Shown: piece after piece, positions 36,035 to 47,941 of the stretch
Numbering within the stretch: the first letter of the stretch is position 1
How the letters are laid out: every line of letters begins with the position of its first letter
Assembly: GCF_030272615.1 (NCBI RefSeq)
Contig: NC_081410.1
Location: 506,749,942 to 506,813,941 of the forward strand
Length of the DNA stretch: 64,000 nucleotides
Origin: Cryptomeria japonica
Lineage: Eukaryota > Streptophyta > Pinopsida > Cupressales > Cupressaceae
Direction of reading: 5' to 3'
The notes under the pieces: generated by a model
The model's input: only the letters and a program-made list of their open reading frames with translations
Told to the model about the DNA's origin: nothing
Database searches by the model: none
Made by a program: the position numbers and the translations under genes

Positions 36035-36890
36035 TTAACTTGGATATTCAGTAGCGAGCCTCCATTTGGGGCAGGCAAATAGATGATATTTTTGGGGAGC
36101 AGTTAATCCAAACTCTTCCGCGATATCGACCTCACCCTCCACAGTCCAATCAAAGCAATGAATTGGCTGAGCTAGTGCCAATTCACTAACAGAAACACCC
36201 ATCGAAATCCCAGGGCATCCTCTTCTTCCTGTGCCCAAGGGCAGCAAATCGAAGTCCTGACCTCTCACATCCTTAGTACACCCCATGAACCGTTCGGGCT
36301 TGAACAGATGAGCACCTTTCCAAACGTTTTCATCCCTTCCCATCGCCTACACATTCACAAACAGCCTCGTCTTCGGCGGAATGAAATATCCTCCCACGCT
36401 GCACCCTTCCATCGACTCGTGGGGAAGCAGTAGAGGAAGTTGCGGATGAAGTCGAAAAGTTTCCTTCACCACGCATCGCAAGTAGTCGAGCTTCACGACG
36501 TCACTCTCCATTATTCTGCGATTTCTGCCCACCGCACATTCCATCTCTTGCTGCGCTCGTGCCAGCGTTCCAGGATTCCTCAGCAGTTCACTCATTGCCC
36601 ACTCTATAAGTGTCACCAATGTTTCCATTGCAGGTTTTGAGGAACTCTTTGGCCATGGCAGGTGAAGAGCCCAAGCGAAGAAACACAATGGATCCGTACT
36701 TCCTTGCCAGTGGCGCGAGAGAGTGATGAGGAAGGTTTCCCAAGAGATGGAGACTTCCTATGACAGGCCATGGAGGCAACTTAAATTTGCTTCCTTCCCT
36801 CCTTAGCTTATACAGAAAGCAGTAGAGGAGAAAGAAGATCCCCAATGCTATGGTGACGGCCTCATTCACGAAGCAATTCAAAGATTCCAT
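36035..36890 (-). pseudogene. Cytochrome P450 pseudogene 1 (CYP71 clan, CYP750-like)
   Basis: This is a remnant of a membrane-anchored plant cytochrome P450, a heme-thiolate mono-oxygenase of the endoplasmic reticulum. The N-terminus from the ATG at 36890 has a hydrophobic anchor (VTIALGIFFLLYCFLYKL), then PPWPVIGSLHLLGNLPHHS. At about residue 88 the sequence jumps from AMAKEFLKT to the I-helix region (METLVTLIEWAMSELLRNP), losing some 220 residues and shifting frame near 36630-36640. The C-terminal half is readable: ExxR helix (KETFRLHP), FKPERF and the heme loop LGTGRRGCPG (usually FGTGRRGCPG). A TAG at 36347-36349 replaces the Trp kept in pseudogene 2 (VNVWAMG). Total 856 bp against about 1.5 kb coding expected. 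The family name is by resemblance only. Confidence 0.9.
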
Positions 36891-39474
36891 GCTGCGAGAA
36901 AAGGGAAATCCACAAGCATGCGATCAATGGAAACCCACAAACCAACCCTTTTAATGTAGTCGACAAGGTTTACCACAGTGGGTATCTTAACTCTAACCAC
37001 AACGCAAACAACGTAAGCTAACCCCACAACTAAATGCCTAAATTACATCTGTCTGTCGAGAGGCTGACTCCAAAACTAGAGAATTTATTCTTTAATTTGA
37101 CTTATAGTATTTCAAAAACAATTAATGACAAGTATGTTAGGATTACGTATCATTAAGAAAACAAAATAAAAAATATATGAGAATGAAAAGTAATAGTTTT
37201 TATAGTTATAAATAATATATAATAATAATAATTAACTTTTAAATTCAGGATTTCTTCGACACATTTATCTCGTCAGATTTTTTAACTAATATAAAATAAG
37301 AAAAATATTCTCAACACTATCCAAAAAGAATCTTACAGGTCCCGTGGTAGGCATTTTTCAATATATTTGTGAAAACATTTTCCATATAAATGAAAAAGTA
37401 TATTATTTATTGCTATTATATATTTATTTAAATTTATAAACTGTTTCTTCGTAATGCTCCACTACGATTCCTACGAATATTTCCTTTTAAAGGAGTGTGG
37501 ACACTAAGAAGTCTAGAAAACATAAGGGAAGAGGGGATCCCTTCATAAAAAATAAAAAATTGTAATTCTACTTCAATCTTAGAATAGTTTCATTCATGTT
37601 TTTAAATGATGAGCTGCTATATTGCATTTTATTTTTTATATTGTGTCATTTATAGAAAGAAAAATGTGGTTTAATAAGTTCTTAAGAATATATTTTTCAT
37701 ATAGCACATAGAATATTTTTAAATATAAAATATAATAATATATAACAATTTAGTATTATATTAAGGGTAACAAATTTAGAATTTAAATTCAAAGTTTATT
37801 AATATTTTAGAATTCATTTCAAGTGTTATATAAATAAATTTAGATAGTCAAATCGTAAATTTTTAAATAAATAGTGGACCTATTAAGGAAAGTTTTATAG
37901 AAAACAAGAATGTTTTCAAGACAATTAATCTCACCAATTATAAGATTTTATAGTGTTTTACATTTCCACACCATGATCTCATTAGATATAGGATTTTATA
38001 GAAAATAAAAACATTCTCAACATTCTCAATAAAAATCCTCTTTAATAGCTATTTTGAAAAAAATGATTTTTCATAATTTACAGGAAGTATTATTTATTAT
38101 TGAAAAGTTATATATAATATGAAATAATTTTAAATTTTAAAAATTAAAATTATGTATCATCAAAATGTAATAGTAAGACAAGAAAGTTTTGATTATAAAA
38201 ATTATATATATTATTAGATGAATTTATAATATAATATAATTATTATATTAGCAATTTTATAAATTATAATTAAAATTCTTATTCTCTCATCTTTTTATCA
38301 ATTTAAGAGTACATTTTAGCGTTATTATTAATTTTTGCAAATATTGATGGGTGACAATTCAATAAATTTTTCATGATTTGACAACTAGTCAACGAATACA
38401 CTTGTAGCTATGTTGCTCAAAACCAACAACACAATACATAGATAAATATTTGAAGTTGGAAATTTTTAGTAATATTACTTTTTCTTTATTTATACCCTTC
38501 TTGATATTTTTAATAGTAAATTTGATGATTTATTCATATTTATGAATGTCAAATATTTTCAAATTTGATATTTCTTGATGTAATTTAGATAAATTTTTAA
38601 AATAAAAATAAATTTGTTTAATGAAATGAACAATATTTGAGCTCATTTAACTCAATGGCCCTTCATGCGTTAGACTCTTATTTTTACTTAACAATCTTTA
38701 CCCCATGAGAAGTTTGTGTGTGTAAAATCATGTCCAATCCAACAAACTTTTAATATCTGTGCATGAGGGTAGATATTTGATTTATGAGGCTAGATATTTG
38801 ATTTATGCACATTGTATTATAGTGGGAAAGATTATGATCATGGTATGGGATTCTTTGTTTATCTTGTGTAGTTGTTTATAAGTAGGGAAAAAGGGTAAAT
38901 GCATTAGTTAATAAAATTGTGAATTTTAACTCATTCACATTAGAGAGGAGGAGATCTCATTCCATTTTGTATGGGCAAGGTAAAAAAGAAAAAAAAAAAA
39001 TTTGAGGGGGCGGGGGAAGGAGGTGGGTTTGGGATGTTTGAGAGGTTTTTGAGGAATGTGTTTTGGATTAGAAGGTTTTTTTTGGAACAACAAAAAGGAA
39101 GATATCTAGAGAAGAAACATTTGGAGAGAAGCCTTATAACATGGTGATAATTTGATTCATTTTACAAAGGAAAAAAAAAAGGTTTTTCAACTGATATTAG
39201 TTTCTCATCTTTTGTTTTATGTAGTTTTGTAGGATTTTCGGCTCTATACAATAAGTGAATCCAAGTGTTTGGATTTCCAACATGACTTTGGCTTGTGGGT
39301 GTCTATGATCTAGAATTTGTATACTATTAATGGTGAAATTTGTATGTTTTATTGAGTATGGTTGTTTTATTTTGCTTTGATTGATTCACATGGTTGATTT
39401 TGTGGGTTTTCTAAATCATGTTCATTCTAAGTTGTTTTATGTGATGTTCATATTTTGATGTTCCTCTTTGAGCT
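36891..39474. other. AT-rich spacer, nothing recognised
   Basis: The first roughly 60 bases (CAATGGAAACCCACA near 36927) resemble the matching position upstream of P450 pseudogene 2 (near 63925), so this is probably its old 5' leader. Further left, very AT-rich sequence with A-runs and G-runs (near 38985-39030) shows no gene. Confidence 0.5.
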
Positions 39475-39538
39475 AAAGCAAATGATTGTAATAATTGGTT
39501 CATAGATTTAAGGGCATTAATACGTATGTGTTGGTGTA

Positions 39539-39990
39539 AATTATGTCTCATAATTACACTTTACTTAAGTTGACTTAGGGTAATGCATTTCATTGTAGTT
39601 TGGGTATGAGACACTTAGGGAAGTGTGCACATAGGGATGATGTATGTAGGAGAAATTCCACCTTTTGTGGTCTTATCTTGTTAAATTTCACCTTTGGTGG
39701 GTGATCCACCTCTTGTGAAATATTTTATTATTTCTCCTACCTACCCTTGTTTCTCATTGAGCCACATGTCATGATTATGTTCTCACATATCCATATGGCC
39801 TTGTCTTTATAAGAAAGCTCATGTTACATTATAAAAAATAATCAATTAATTCAGTAATTCAAATTCAATCAATCAACTCAGATAGTTGGGTATTTTGCAT
39901 CATTGATAGGAATATAATTTATTATTGCCATATTTTATTCTCTCTTATTTGTGCTATTAATTTGACTCTAGATCTTGGAAAATTCTCCCA
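39539..39990 (+). repeat. 5' LTR of the 2.75 kb element (452 bp)
   Basis: Matches 41815-42288 with scattered substitutions and small indels. A TATA-like TTTATAAGA lies at about 39806-39814. Confidence 0.9.
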
Positions 39991-40002
39991 TGGTATCAGA
40001 GC
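39991..40002 (+). other. Primer-binding site TGGTATCAGAGC
   Basis: Immediately after the LTR end CCCA; the usual plant copia tRNA-iMet complement. Confidence 0.85.
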
Positions 40003-41800
40003 CATTAGAGTGCCATTGGTTTGCCAATTGAGAGAAATTTGATGCTATTTAGGGTTTTGCATTTTGGAGCTTTCTATTGCAGGTATTTATTGAAGCTTGT
40101 TGGATCAAATCTGAGGTCACCATTGGATTGAGGAGGTTTGAGAAAGTCAAAATCGCCTTTTATTTCATCCAATTTTGACATCTGAGGCCAAATCTAGAGT
40201 CGTTTGAAGGTGGAGGGTAGTGACTTGTCCTAACAACCATTTGCAATTTTGGAACATTTTTGGCCAAATCCATCATCGCCATCATGCTCAAAAGGCCCAA
40301 AAACCATAAGATCACATGTCCATGTGCTCAAATCGAAGCTCATTACCCTGAGGTGAAAAAGATCGCCCTCCCTTGGTTGCTGGTACAGACGCAAGTATAG
40401 GTTTGATATTTATTTTTTTTAAATATATTTTTTGTTTTCTTTTCATATTTTTCAAAAAATTAAAAAAATGAAATATGTTAAATTATTTTACAAGGGGCCC
40501 TTTATTTATTTGTTGGGGTTTTCAATAAAGTTTTTTGTTTTTATTTTGGGGGCAGATTATTTTTGTAGGTTTATACCTTTAGGTACCTGACAAGCCTGGG
40601 GATTGTAGGTACATGTCGGGCATGCAGCCCATAGGCCACCTTGCGGGCTCACAGGGTCCTATGCCAATTTTTTTTTTTTTAATTTTAAATTAAAAAAACT
40701 TTTGTATGTTTTAAATAATGTTTTTAATACATATTTTTTAGGTTTTTTTAATAAATAAAAAAATTGAATCCGATAGAAATATCATAAAAACTTTGTTCAA
40801 ATAAATTTTATTAAAATCATTTTTTTAATGAAGTTTTTAAAAAATGTTAAAATATATATATATATATATATATTATGTTTTTAATAAAGGTTTTTTTGCA
40901 TGGGTTTTTAATAAATGTTTTTATTAACTTTTAATTAAGTTTTTAAAAACAAAATTGTCATTTAATAAGCAAATTTGGGAAAGGGTATTTTTTGTCCACC
41001 TTCATACCTGTATTGCAGTGCTTCCAACCGACAACCAAAGGAGGAGTCTGTTTGCTCCTTTATATCTCTTGACACTATCCCAATTATAGGCATCCTCATC
41101 TGCAGTCATCTATAGGGAATCTTTTTTTTGGTATCATCTTCAGTTTCTAGCTTTGCACATTTTTTATTATGTTGTATTCTCTTGCATGAGCTATGTTGTA
41201 ACACACTATTATAGAGTGCCACACCTCCATGTACTTTTTCATTGTTGACCTATTTGATGCAATCCTTCTATATTTAGATTAGGAATATTCATGTGAAACT
41301 TTTATTCTCTTGTTGAGAAGGTATTTGGATTGAGTACATCTATCATTGGTGCTCATCTGTTTGTCTCCATGCCTGATCTTTATCATGTTGCAGTGAGTGA
41401 TTCATCAATCACTTCATCGAAATTAGTACCTAGTTTTGTCACACTTTGACATTATTGGTATAGCATTGACTCTCTTTCTTCCTAATGGGGAAGCATTTTG
41501 GTCAATATCATTGGACCATGTTTGTAGGGGATTCTACATTGCGGGGGGGTTTCATGATCTCTCTTCTCCTCTCTTATGGGTGGACTTTTTCCTTACATGA
41601 GGTTTTATTCTTCTCATACATCATTGAGAGCATTGTGTGCTTTCATCTCTCTTTTGGGGGGGATTTTTTTCCCATTGGGTTTTTATCTCTTTCTTCGTTT
41701 GTGAGAGATTGCATTTGCATTTTGACATAGGTACCTAATATGGCCTTGTAGTTAGGATCCATCTTGCATTGTTAACTTAAGTCTACATTCCCCTAAGTTG
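40003..41800 (+). other. Non-coding interior of the 2.75 kb element
   Basis: No pol or gag motif on either strand. It contains T-rich and A-rich blocks and an (AT)n microsatellite at about 40851-40873. A GC-richer patch lies near 40585-40660. Confidence 0.6.
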
Positions 41801-41804
41801 CACT

Positions 41805-41814
41805 TAAGGGGAGG
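41805..41814 (+). other. Polypurine tract of the 2.75 kb element
   Basis: TTAAGGGGAGG directly precedes the 3' LTR start TGTTGG. Confidence 0.75.
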
Positions 41815-42288
41815 TGTTGGTGTAAATTATGTCTCATAATTACACTTTACTTAAGCTAACTTAGGGTAATGCACTTCATTATAGTTTGGGTATGAGACAC
41901 TAAGGGAAGTGTGCGCATAGGGATGATGTATGTAGGACAAATTCCACCTTTTGTGGTCCTATCTTATTGTTACATTCCACCTTCAGTGGGTGATCCACCT
42001 CTTGTAGAATATTTTATTATTTCTCCTACCTACCCTCACCTACCCTTGTTTCTCATTGAGCCACATGTCATGATTTTGTGCTCACATATCAATATGGCCT
42101 TGTTTTAATAAGTAGGCTCATTTACATTGTATAAAACAACCAATCAATTCAATAATTCAATTTCAATCAATCAACTCAAGTAGTTGGTTATTTTGCATCA
42201 TCGAAAGGAATACAGTTTATTCTTGCCATATTATGCTCTCTCTTATTTGTGCTATCCATTAGACTCTAGATCTTGGAAAATTCTCACA
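41815..42288 (+). repeat. 3' LTR of the 2.75 kb element (474 bp)
   Basis: Second LTR copy. It includes a small duplication (CCTACCCTCACCTACCC near 42030) that the 5' copy lacks. Confidence 0.9.
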
Positions 42289-42714
42289 ATATGTCATGTC
42301 ATAGAAATTGGTTTACAAATTTTAATGAGAAAAATGATGATAGTAAGATCTATTTAGGAAATAATAGGTCTCATGGCATAAAAGGATATGGTGATATAAG
42401 TGTGCAAATACCTAATGAAAATGTAAAATAACTTTCTAATATAATGAATGTCCCAAGAGTTAAGGAAAAATTGATATCAGATTCAGTTATTAATAATCAA
42501 GGTATAAAAGTTGAGTTCTTGAAAATAGGTTGCAAAGTAAAGCATATGAAATATCACTATAATGTGATTATTGGAGGAGTCAGAACATAAGGTTTGTATA
42601 AACTTGATTTCAAAGTGGAAATTCATTAAGAAATGGCTTCTAAATGTGCATTTAGTATAGAGTTGGCCTCAAGGTGTAGGAATCTAGTAAAATTTTCTCT
42701 TTTTTGATTTTCTA

Positions 42715-43285
42715 ATGGCCAATTTTATAGAAACTTATCTAGTGGTATCAAATAAGTTAGATGGTTCCACTTATGTTGATTGTAAGTTCAATATTAAAAC
42801 CTAATGTAGGGATACAATTTTTGGACCATTGTAAATGGTTTTGAGGCCAAACCTACTGCACCTCAAGCTACTGTTCAAGATTGGGAGAAAGAGAATCCAA
42901 AGCTCAGATACTCTTGTATGTGTCTATAAAGGACTTAGTTATCCATCATATAAGTGATATCACTACTTCTAGGACATGGACAACTTTGAAAGGTTTGTAT
43001 ATGAGATTTCAAACACAATTTTTTTTTATTTTAATGAGAAAATTGTTTTCTATAAGAATGGAAGTAAATGAAAGTATTAAAGTGATTTTTTATCCAAATT
43101 TAAGGAATTAAGAGATAAATTAGCTGATATTATGAACAAGCCTCTAGTAATGATCTAGTAACAATTTCATTGAATGGAATGGTGAGTAATTATCATGTCT
43201 TTATTACTAGTTTGGCTACAAGAGAAAAGACCCATTCTTTTAAAAATTTAGTAGGTATCCTTCTATAATAATAAGAAAGGAAGAA
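42715..43285 (+). pseudogene. Copia gag relic
   Basis: From the ATG at 42715 the frames read like the N-terminal part of a copia Gag of the UBN2 type. Landmarks are NKLDGSTYVD; AQILLYVSIKDLVIHHI near 42900-42950; WTTLKGLY; then KELRDKLADI and LVTISLNGMVSNYHVFIT near 43105-43205. Stops and at least two frame changes break it. It ends near 43285 before any zinc knuckle. It lies just downstream of a pol fragment on the same strand, the reverse of normal gag-pol order. It probably derives from a second copy or a rearranged tandem. Confidence 0.75.
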
Positions 43286-43289
43286 GCAC

Positions 43290-46200
43290 ATGGGCAAAAC
43301 ATTTTAGAGTGCAAATTCATATTTGATGCCCAAAGACACAAAGCCATCTAAATGAAATATTTGGATAGGTTTATTCATTATCTGGGTAATACTCCCCCTT
43401 AAAGAATAAACTACACTAAATTTTTATTTGGATTACAATATATTGACTTTCATCTTCTCGTAATGGTTCTTGTTGACTATCATTACATACTACCAAAGGA
43501 TCTATATTAGTGTTAAAAAAAAAAGTAGGCTTCAATCTAAACTTGAAAACCATTTCTTTGTTGTTTGTTATTAATTTGCCAAAAGGATCTCATCCAATAT
43601 TACATTTCTTGCAACACTATCTACCTCATATTGAAACCTTTGGAAAGTGGAGATCACATTTTTAATATGAGTGAGGTCATCTCATAACACCTCAACTTCA
43701 ATCATCTATCGCATAGATTGGTGGCATAGCCCTTAACCATGGCTTATGTATTCCTCTTCATGACACTCTTCATACTTGCCTATTCATATCCTTGGTGCTT
43801 CCAATAAGTCACTTATAATTTGATGGCACTTACAATGTAATTATTAGACTACTCACACAAGTTCCTTACATATACCTCTCAGTGCAACCCTCAGTGGAAA
43901 GATAATAACACACTACTAGAACCCTCTCACACTAATGAGTTATTCATAATACATTAAAAGGTGTGGTCCGCACAAAAAACTATCAAATAAAAATATTAAT
44001 TTCATACAACCCTTAATTATCCAAAATACATATACATTAAATCCAAAATGTAGAAATTAAACACCAACAATTTGACTCTTTTGAGGCCCAATTTGCTAAA
44101 TTTGCCCAAAGGAATTAGCAGCATGTAGACAAACCTTTCATTTCACTACCAATGTCCTTAACTCTATGTTGTTTCAATATAATTTTAAGGGCTTTGTCGG
44201 TGTCGACGTCTCCTAGGTGCACTTCTCAAAACCCGATATCTCCTCCAGTAGAAACTTTAGAATTGGCGCACAATGAATCTATATGTTCCTTCCTCTTTGC
44301 TCCTTTTCTGTTCTATCTTCTACATCTTTATCAGCATATGACCTTTCCTCATCTAAAACCATTCTAAAAAACTTAGCAAAGTAGAATAAAACGAATCAAA
44401 CGATAAGCCTTCTTAAAATTTCCAAATCCTAAACTTGGATGACTTGGGGGGAACTTAAGAGATTTTGAGGTCATAGTCTCGATCCCTTTTGACTACACCA
44501 AGCTTTATTAACTCTCCTTGATCATTGGACTTGATACCAAACTAAAATAAAGAAGTTAATGTGATTAATATTAAACTAGATGTATTACAATTTATAATTT
44601 GATGTTGGAGATTTATAGCTTCTACAAATGACTCAATTGATTCCTAAACTAACTCTTATAATAGTGAATTTACAATAGAACTGAGATATGGTGGAGAGGT
44701 TTATTCATTATTCCTAACAGGATGGCATTCTAAGTGATTTCCTTGGTGGGCTCAATTGAGTAGCTATTTTGAATTATTTCCACTCTTTTTTTGCCTTAGG
44801 AGTGCATTTAATCATTGTTTTTTAGGATCAATGTCTATTTAAAATTTTTGTAATGGTTCCTATGGCTATGGGGTCAAACTCATTTACATTTTTTAAGGAT
44901 TTCTATAAATATCTTAAAGAACTTTACATCTTTTAAGCATTTAGAATAGGAATGGTTTGAATGCATTTAAAAATGAAGAGTGTTTTAGTAATGAATAGAT
45001 GTGAATGAAGTGTATGTAGGTTCTCTCACCATGAATAGAACATTCATGGTCATGTATTGTGGGAACATCCATGGTCATGTATTGTGGTATTGAGAGTGTA
45101 GAAATTAATTGAGGAACTAGTTTTGTTCTCTTCATATTTTCAATGACCATTGTAACCTTTTAATATAAATAAAAATGTCTTACTTTGCATTAGGAAAATA
45201 AATTTCATTTGGTTTTCGTCATTTAACCAAATCACAATTGAGATGGCATAAAAGGAATAAAAATGAAACATATATGGTTCAAGAGCCTAAACATGGTATT
45301 GTCAACCTTTCCTTTCTAATAGGAGTGGATGTGGAAGCAAACCATATGATCATTCATTCTCTCGAGTACTTTTAAGACTTACATTAATAGTAAATTAATA
45401 CATATTTATATTCTTATTTTTTGTGGTAAGAATTCATTTGTGCTTCTGGATTTAGATGTGTAGAACTTTTTTACATCAACGTTTTAAATTACACTCCGTG
45501 ATTCATCATCGAAATGATAGAGCTGTAGTGGTAAGAATTACTTTATCTCTTGATATAAATTTCTTTAACAAATATTAGATATTGGAAGAATTAATTAGTT
45601 TAAATAAGAACAGATAATTAATTTTATAACAAAACAAATAATAATATATACACATAAGATTACAATTGCCAAATTAATAATGTAAAATATTTCAAATCTT
45701 TAAAAAAAAAAAAACCAATTAATTCTTCCACACTGATAACAGGGTATCTAATATAGCCTGTTAACTATGCTACACACTTTCCTCTTGAAAAACTTAGTTC
45801 CTTGTTATACAAGAGCTGCAAGCAGCGAAGTTCCTGCTAGGAGGAAGTGTGGTTGTTTGGCATGGCGAAGTAGTACTAAGATCAAATTGATTTTTAGTTT
45901 GATAAATGTGTCTGCTCCCATTCTTATCTGCCACATTGTTAACTTATCTAGCAGGAGGAATGTTTAGTACAGATTCTATCAACATTGTTTGCCTATTAAT
46001 TATGTTGTACAATACATTGTGTAATTTCATTTGCTTCTAGATTTGTAGCGTACAACTACCTGGATTTGCACCATGAGTAGAAGTGAGTAGAAGTAAATAC
46101 CAGATGAAACTTTTGCTCAACAATGTGAAAAACAATAAAATACAAATTCAAGATTCACTTAGGCTAGTTTAAGTTGTAGTGGATATGATCATGAAATGAT

Positions 46201-46500
46201 GCAACTGCACACAACATTATATATTTCTATGGAAAGTTATGGAGGCTATTCATTACAATACTAAGCCGCTTCAATGAATTTTGTTGCATCTGCTTGGTAC
46301 GGTCATTTTCTACAACAAAATATCATTCTCTACATATGCTCTACTTTATAACTGGATTTCACTACATATTATATAATGAATTCACAGCAACACTGCAAGT
46401 TTTGGCAACTGGAGACAAACTCAACACTGGAACAGGAACCCGAGTGCTGTCGATAAAATTTGAACTTTTCTCGCAACAAGTGCTTGCTTAGGTGAACAGT
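43290..46500. other. Spacer with possible minus-strand copia landmarks
   Basis: Minus-strand AAGGGGGAGTATTACCC at about 43384-43400 looks like a copia polypurine tract. Minus-strand TTGGTATCAAGTCC at about 44529-44544 looks like an altered tRNA-Met primer site. The spacing and orientation would suit an internally deleted element, but no LTRs match. A 22-bp phrase containing CATGGTCATGTATTGTGG is repeated in tandem near 45033-45085. Nothing else is recognised. Confidence 0.3.
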
Positions 46501-46511
46501 CAGCTCCTTGA

Positions 46512-46684
46512 CCTAAAGAAACGAAATTCAAATACTGCATCAGTTGAGTAGTCAATGTATGTCTTCTACACGTTTTGTCACATAAGAAATTTTACCAGAG
46601 CAGAGATCCATCAAGATCAAATTGAATCCATTGTAGTCTTTCACCCTCCTCGGCTGCTGCAAACTCCATTGGGGTTTTGAAACT
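46512..46684 (-). other. Possible 3' exons of an unknown gene
   Basis: On the minus strand a good acceptor (TTGATTTGCAG) precedes an 89-base stretch (46684-46596) whose frame reads TPMEFAAAEEGERLQWIQFD. A GTAAAA donor follows, and then a possible acceptor (TTTCTTTAG) before 46512. The peptide looks like real coding sequence by composition. I do not recognise it and could not link it to further exons, so this may be an isolated gene fragment or chance. Confidence 0.25.
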
Positions 46685-46699
46685 CTGCAAATCAATTTA

Positions 46700-47855
46700 A
46701 GCTTAAGAATGGCAATTGCTAATACAAGATATCCTGTATGAGAGTACTTTTTCTACTTGATTTTATTAATCATTACATGAGAACAGAAATGCAAATAAAA
46801 AATAAATGGAGAATCAGTAGATTATTGGTCATGAGGTTAAAACAAGGGAATACAAAATTTGAAACTCTTACATGAATACTCTTCTAATGATTCTTCTATT
46901 TCTTATAATATGACTTCAAATGAATGAGTGTTTGTCTTTATATGCAACAACATCAAACACAAATCCACATAAATGTGCACAACGTGAGTTCACAACAACC
47001 CATATAAGGGAGTCAACAAGATGAAACTATAAAATTGACTTAGTTGGACAGTTTAAACACTTGGAAATCTAATCTACCATGGCAAATAAAAATTCTAGAT
47101 TTTGAAACTAATTTATGAAGATAAATGATAATAAACAAGAGATAAAATAAGACCATACAAAACACAAAATAAGACTAAGAACCAATTTTAATACAAAAAT
47201 CTAACACTTATGATCATATTATTAGGCTATATAAAGAACATTCATAACCCCAAAAATATAGGTCAAAGCTATTCTGGCTCCAAAACAGACCTTTCGTGTG
47301 TAAAATGTGTGACTAACATGTGTGTTAGTCAATCCGTACTGCTGTTTTGAAGCCAGAATAAACACGTCCAAAAATATATACCTTCCATAATTTTTTAATT
47401 GAAACATAAGAAATTGCATAGAAAAGAGAAACAAATTGACTACCATAAAAATAAAAAATAAACAGCTAGCTTCTCATCTAGAACATTTTTCACCTTTACA
47501 GCCAGAAAGAATTCATAGTACCAGGAATATTATTATTCATAGACGAAGATCACATAAATTTTATGAGAAATAGTCATAAAGTTCAGAATAATTTTCCTGC
47601 TCTGGTCAAGCAAAAAAGACTTTCTTAGAAATCGACCTTCAAAAACATGAGGGCGAATCAGATTTATTTTGGGTATGCAAGATGCGCATGCAATCGCCTT
47701 TAATGGAACAATCTGAACAAGTATGCAGAATTCAGAGCTCTCCAAGGTAAGAATATAGAATAACAGCGGACCACTACCTTTCGGCGCTATAAATAATTAA
47801 AATAAACTAACATGAGAATGTAGAAATTTTGAAGGCTTACTTCTGGTTTGCACAT
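46700..47855. other. Upstream spacer of the GAD pseudogene
   Basis: AT-rich with no coding motif. It ends at the putative TATA box of the GAD locus. Confidence 0.5.
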
Positions 47856-47864
47856 CATATAAAG
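47856..47864 (+). promoter_or_regulatory. Putative TATA box of GAD locus
   Basis: CATATAAAG lies about 80 bases before the GAD start codon, a suitable distance for a short 5' leader. Confidence 0.35.
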
Positions 47865-47941
47865 AGTAGAACTTCGCTGCAAGAAAACCATTCTCATTCT
47901 AAATTAACAGAATACATTTTGATAATATTACGCAAGGAAAA

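Larger units (their letters stand above)
39539..42288 (+). mobile_element. Non-autonomous LTR element (2.75 kb)
   Basis: LTRs at 39539-39990 and 41815-42288 both begin TGTTGGTGTAAATTATG and end GGAAAATTCTCMCA. The primer-binding site TGGTATCAGAGC follows the 5' LTR directly, and AAGGGGAGG precedes the 3' LTR. The 1.8 kb interior has no gag or pol. A probable target duplication with one change flanks it (GTATG left, ATATG right). The tRNA-Met site suggests mobilisation by a copia element. It sits in the protease region of an older copia relic. Confidence 0.85.
39475..42660 (+). pseudogene. Old copia pol relic split by an LTR element
   Basis: The plus strand before 39539 reads NNWFID, the start of a copia protease motif. 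After 42289 the same frame resumes and continues with IYLGNNRSHGIKGYGDISVQ and later KVEFLKIGCKV and GLYKLD. These are protease and pre-integrase landmarks of copia Pol. The interruption is exactly the LTR element 39539-42288. Several in-frame stops (for example near 42428 and 42588) and substitutions in the protease triad region (DLRA where DSGA is usual) show decay. No integrase core or RT follows. The piece is a fragment of an element whose ends are not found. Confidence 0.75.

Noticed and set aside
40851-40873. (AT)n run as a possible regulatory or origin element
   Set aside because: Simple microsatellite within a non-coding LTR element interior; common in AT-rich plant DNA.
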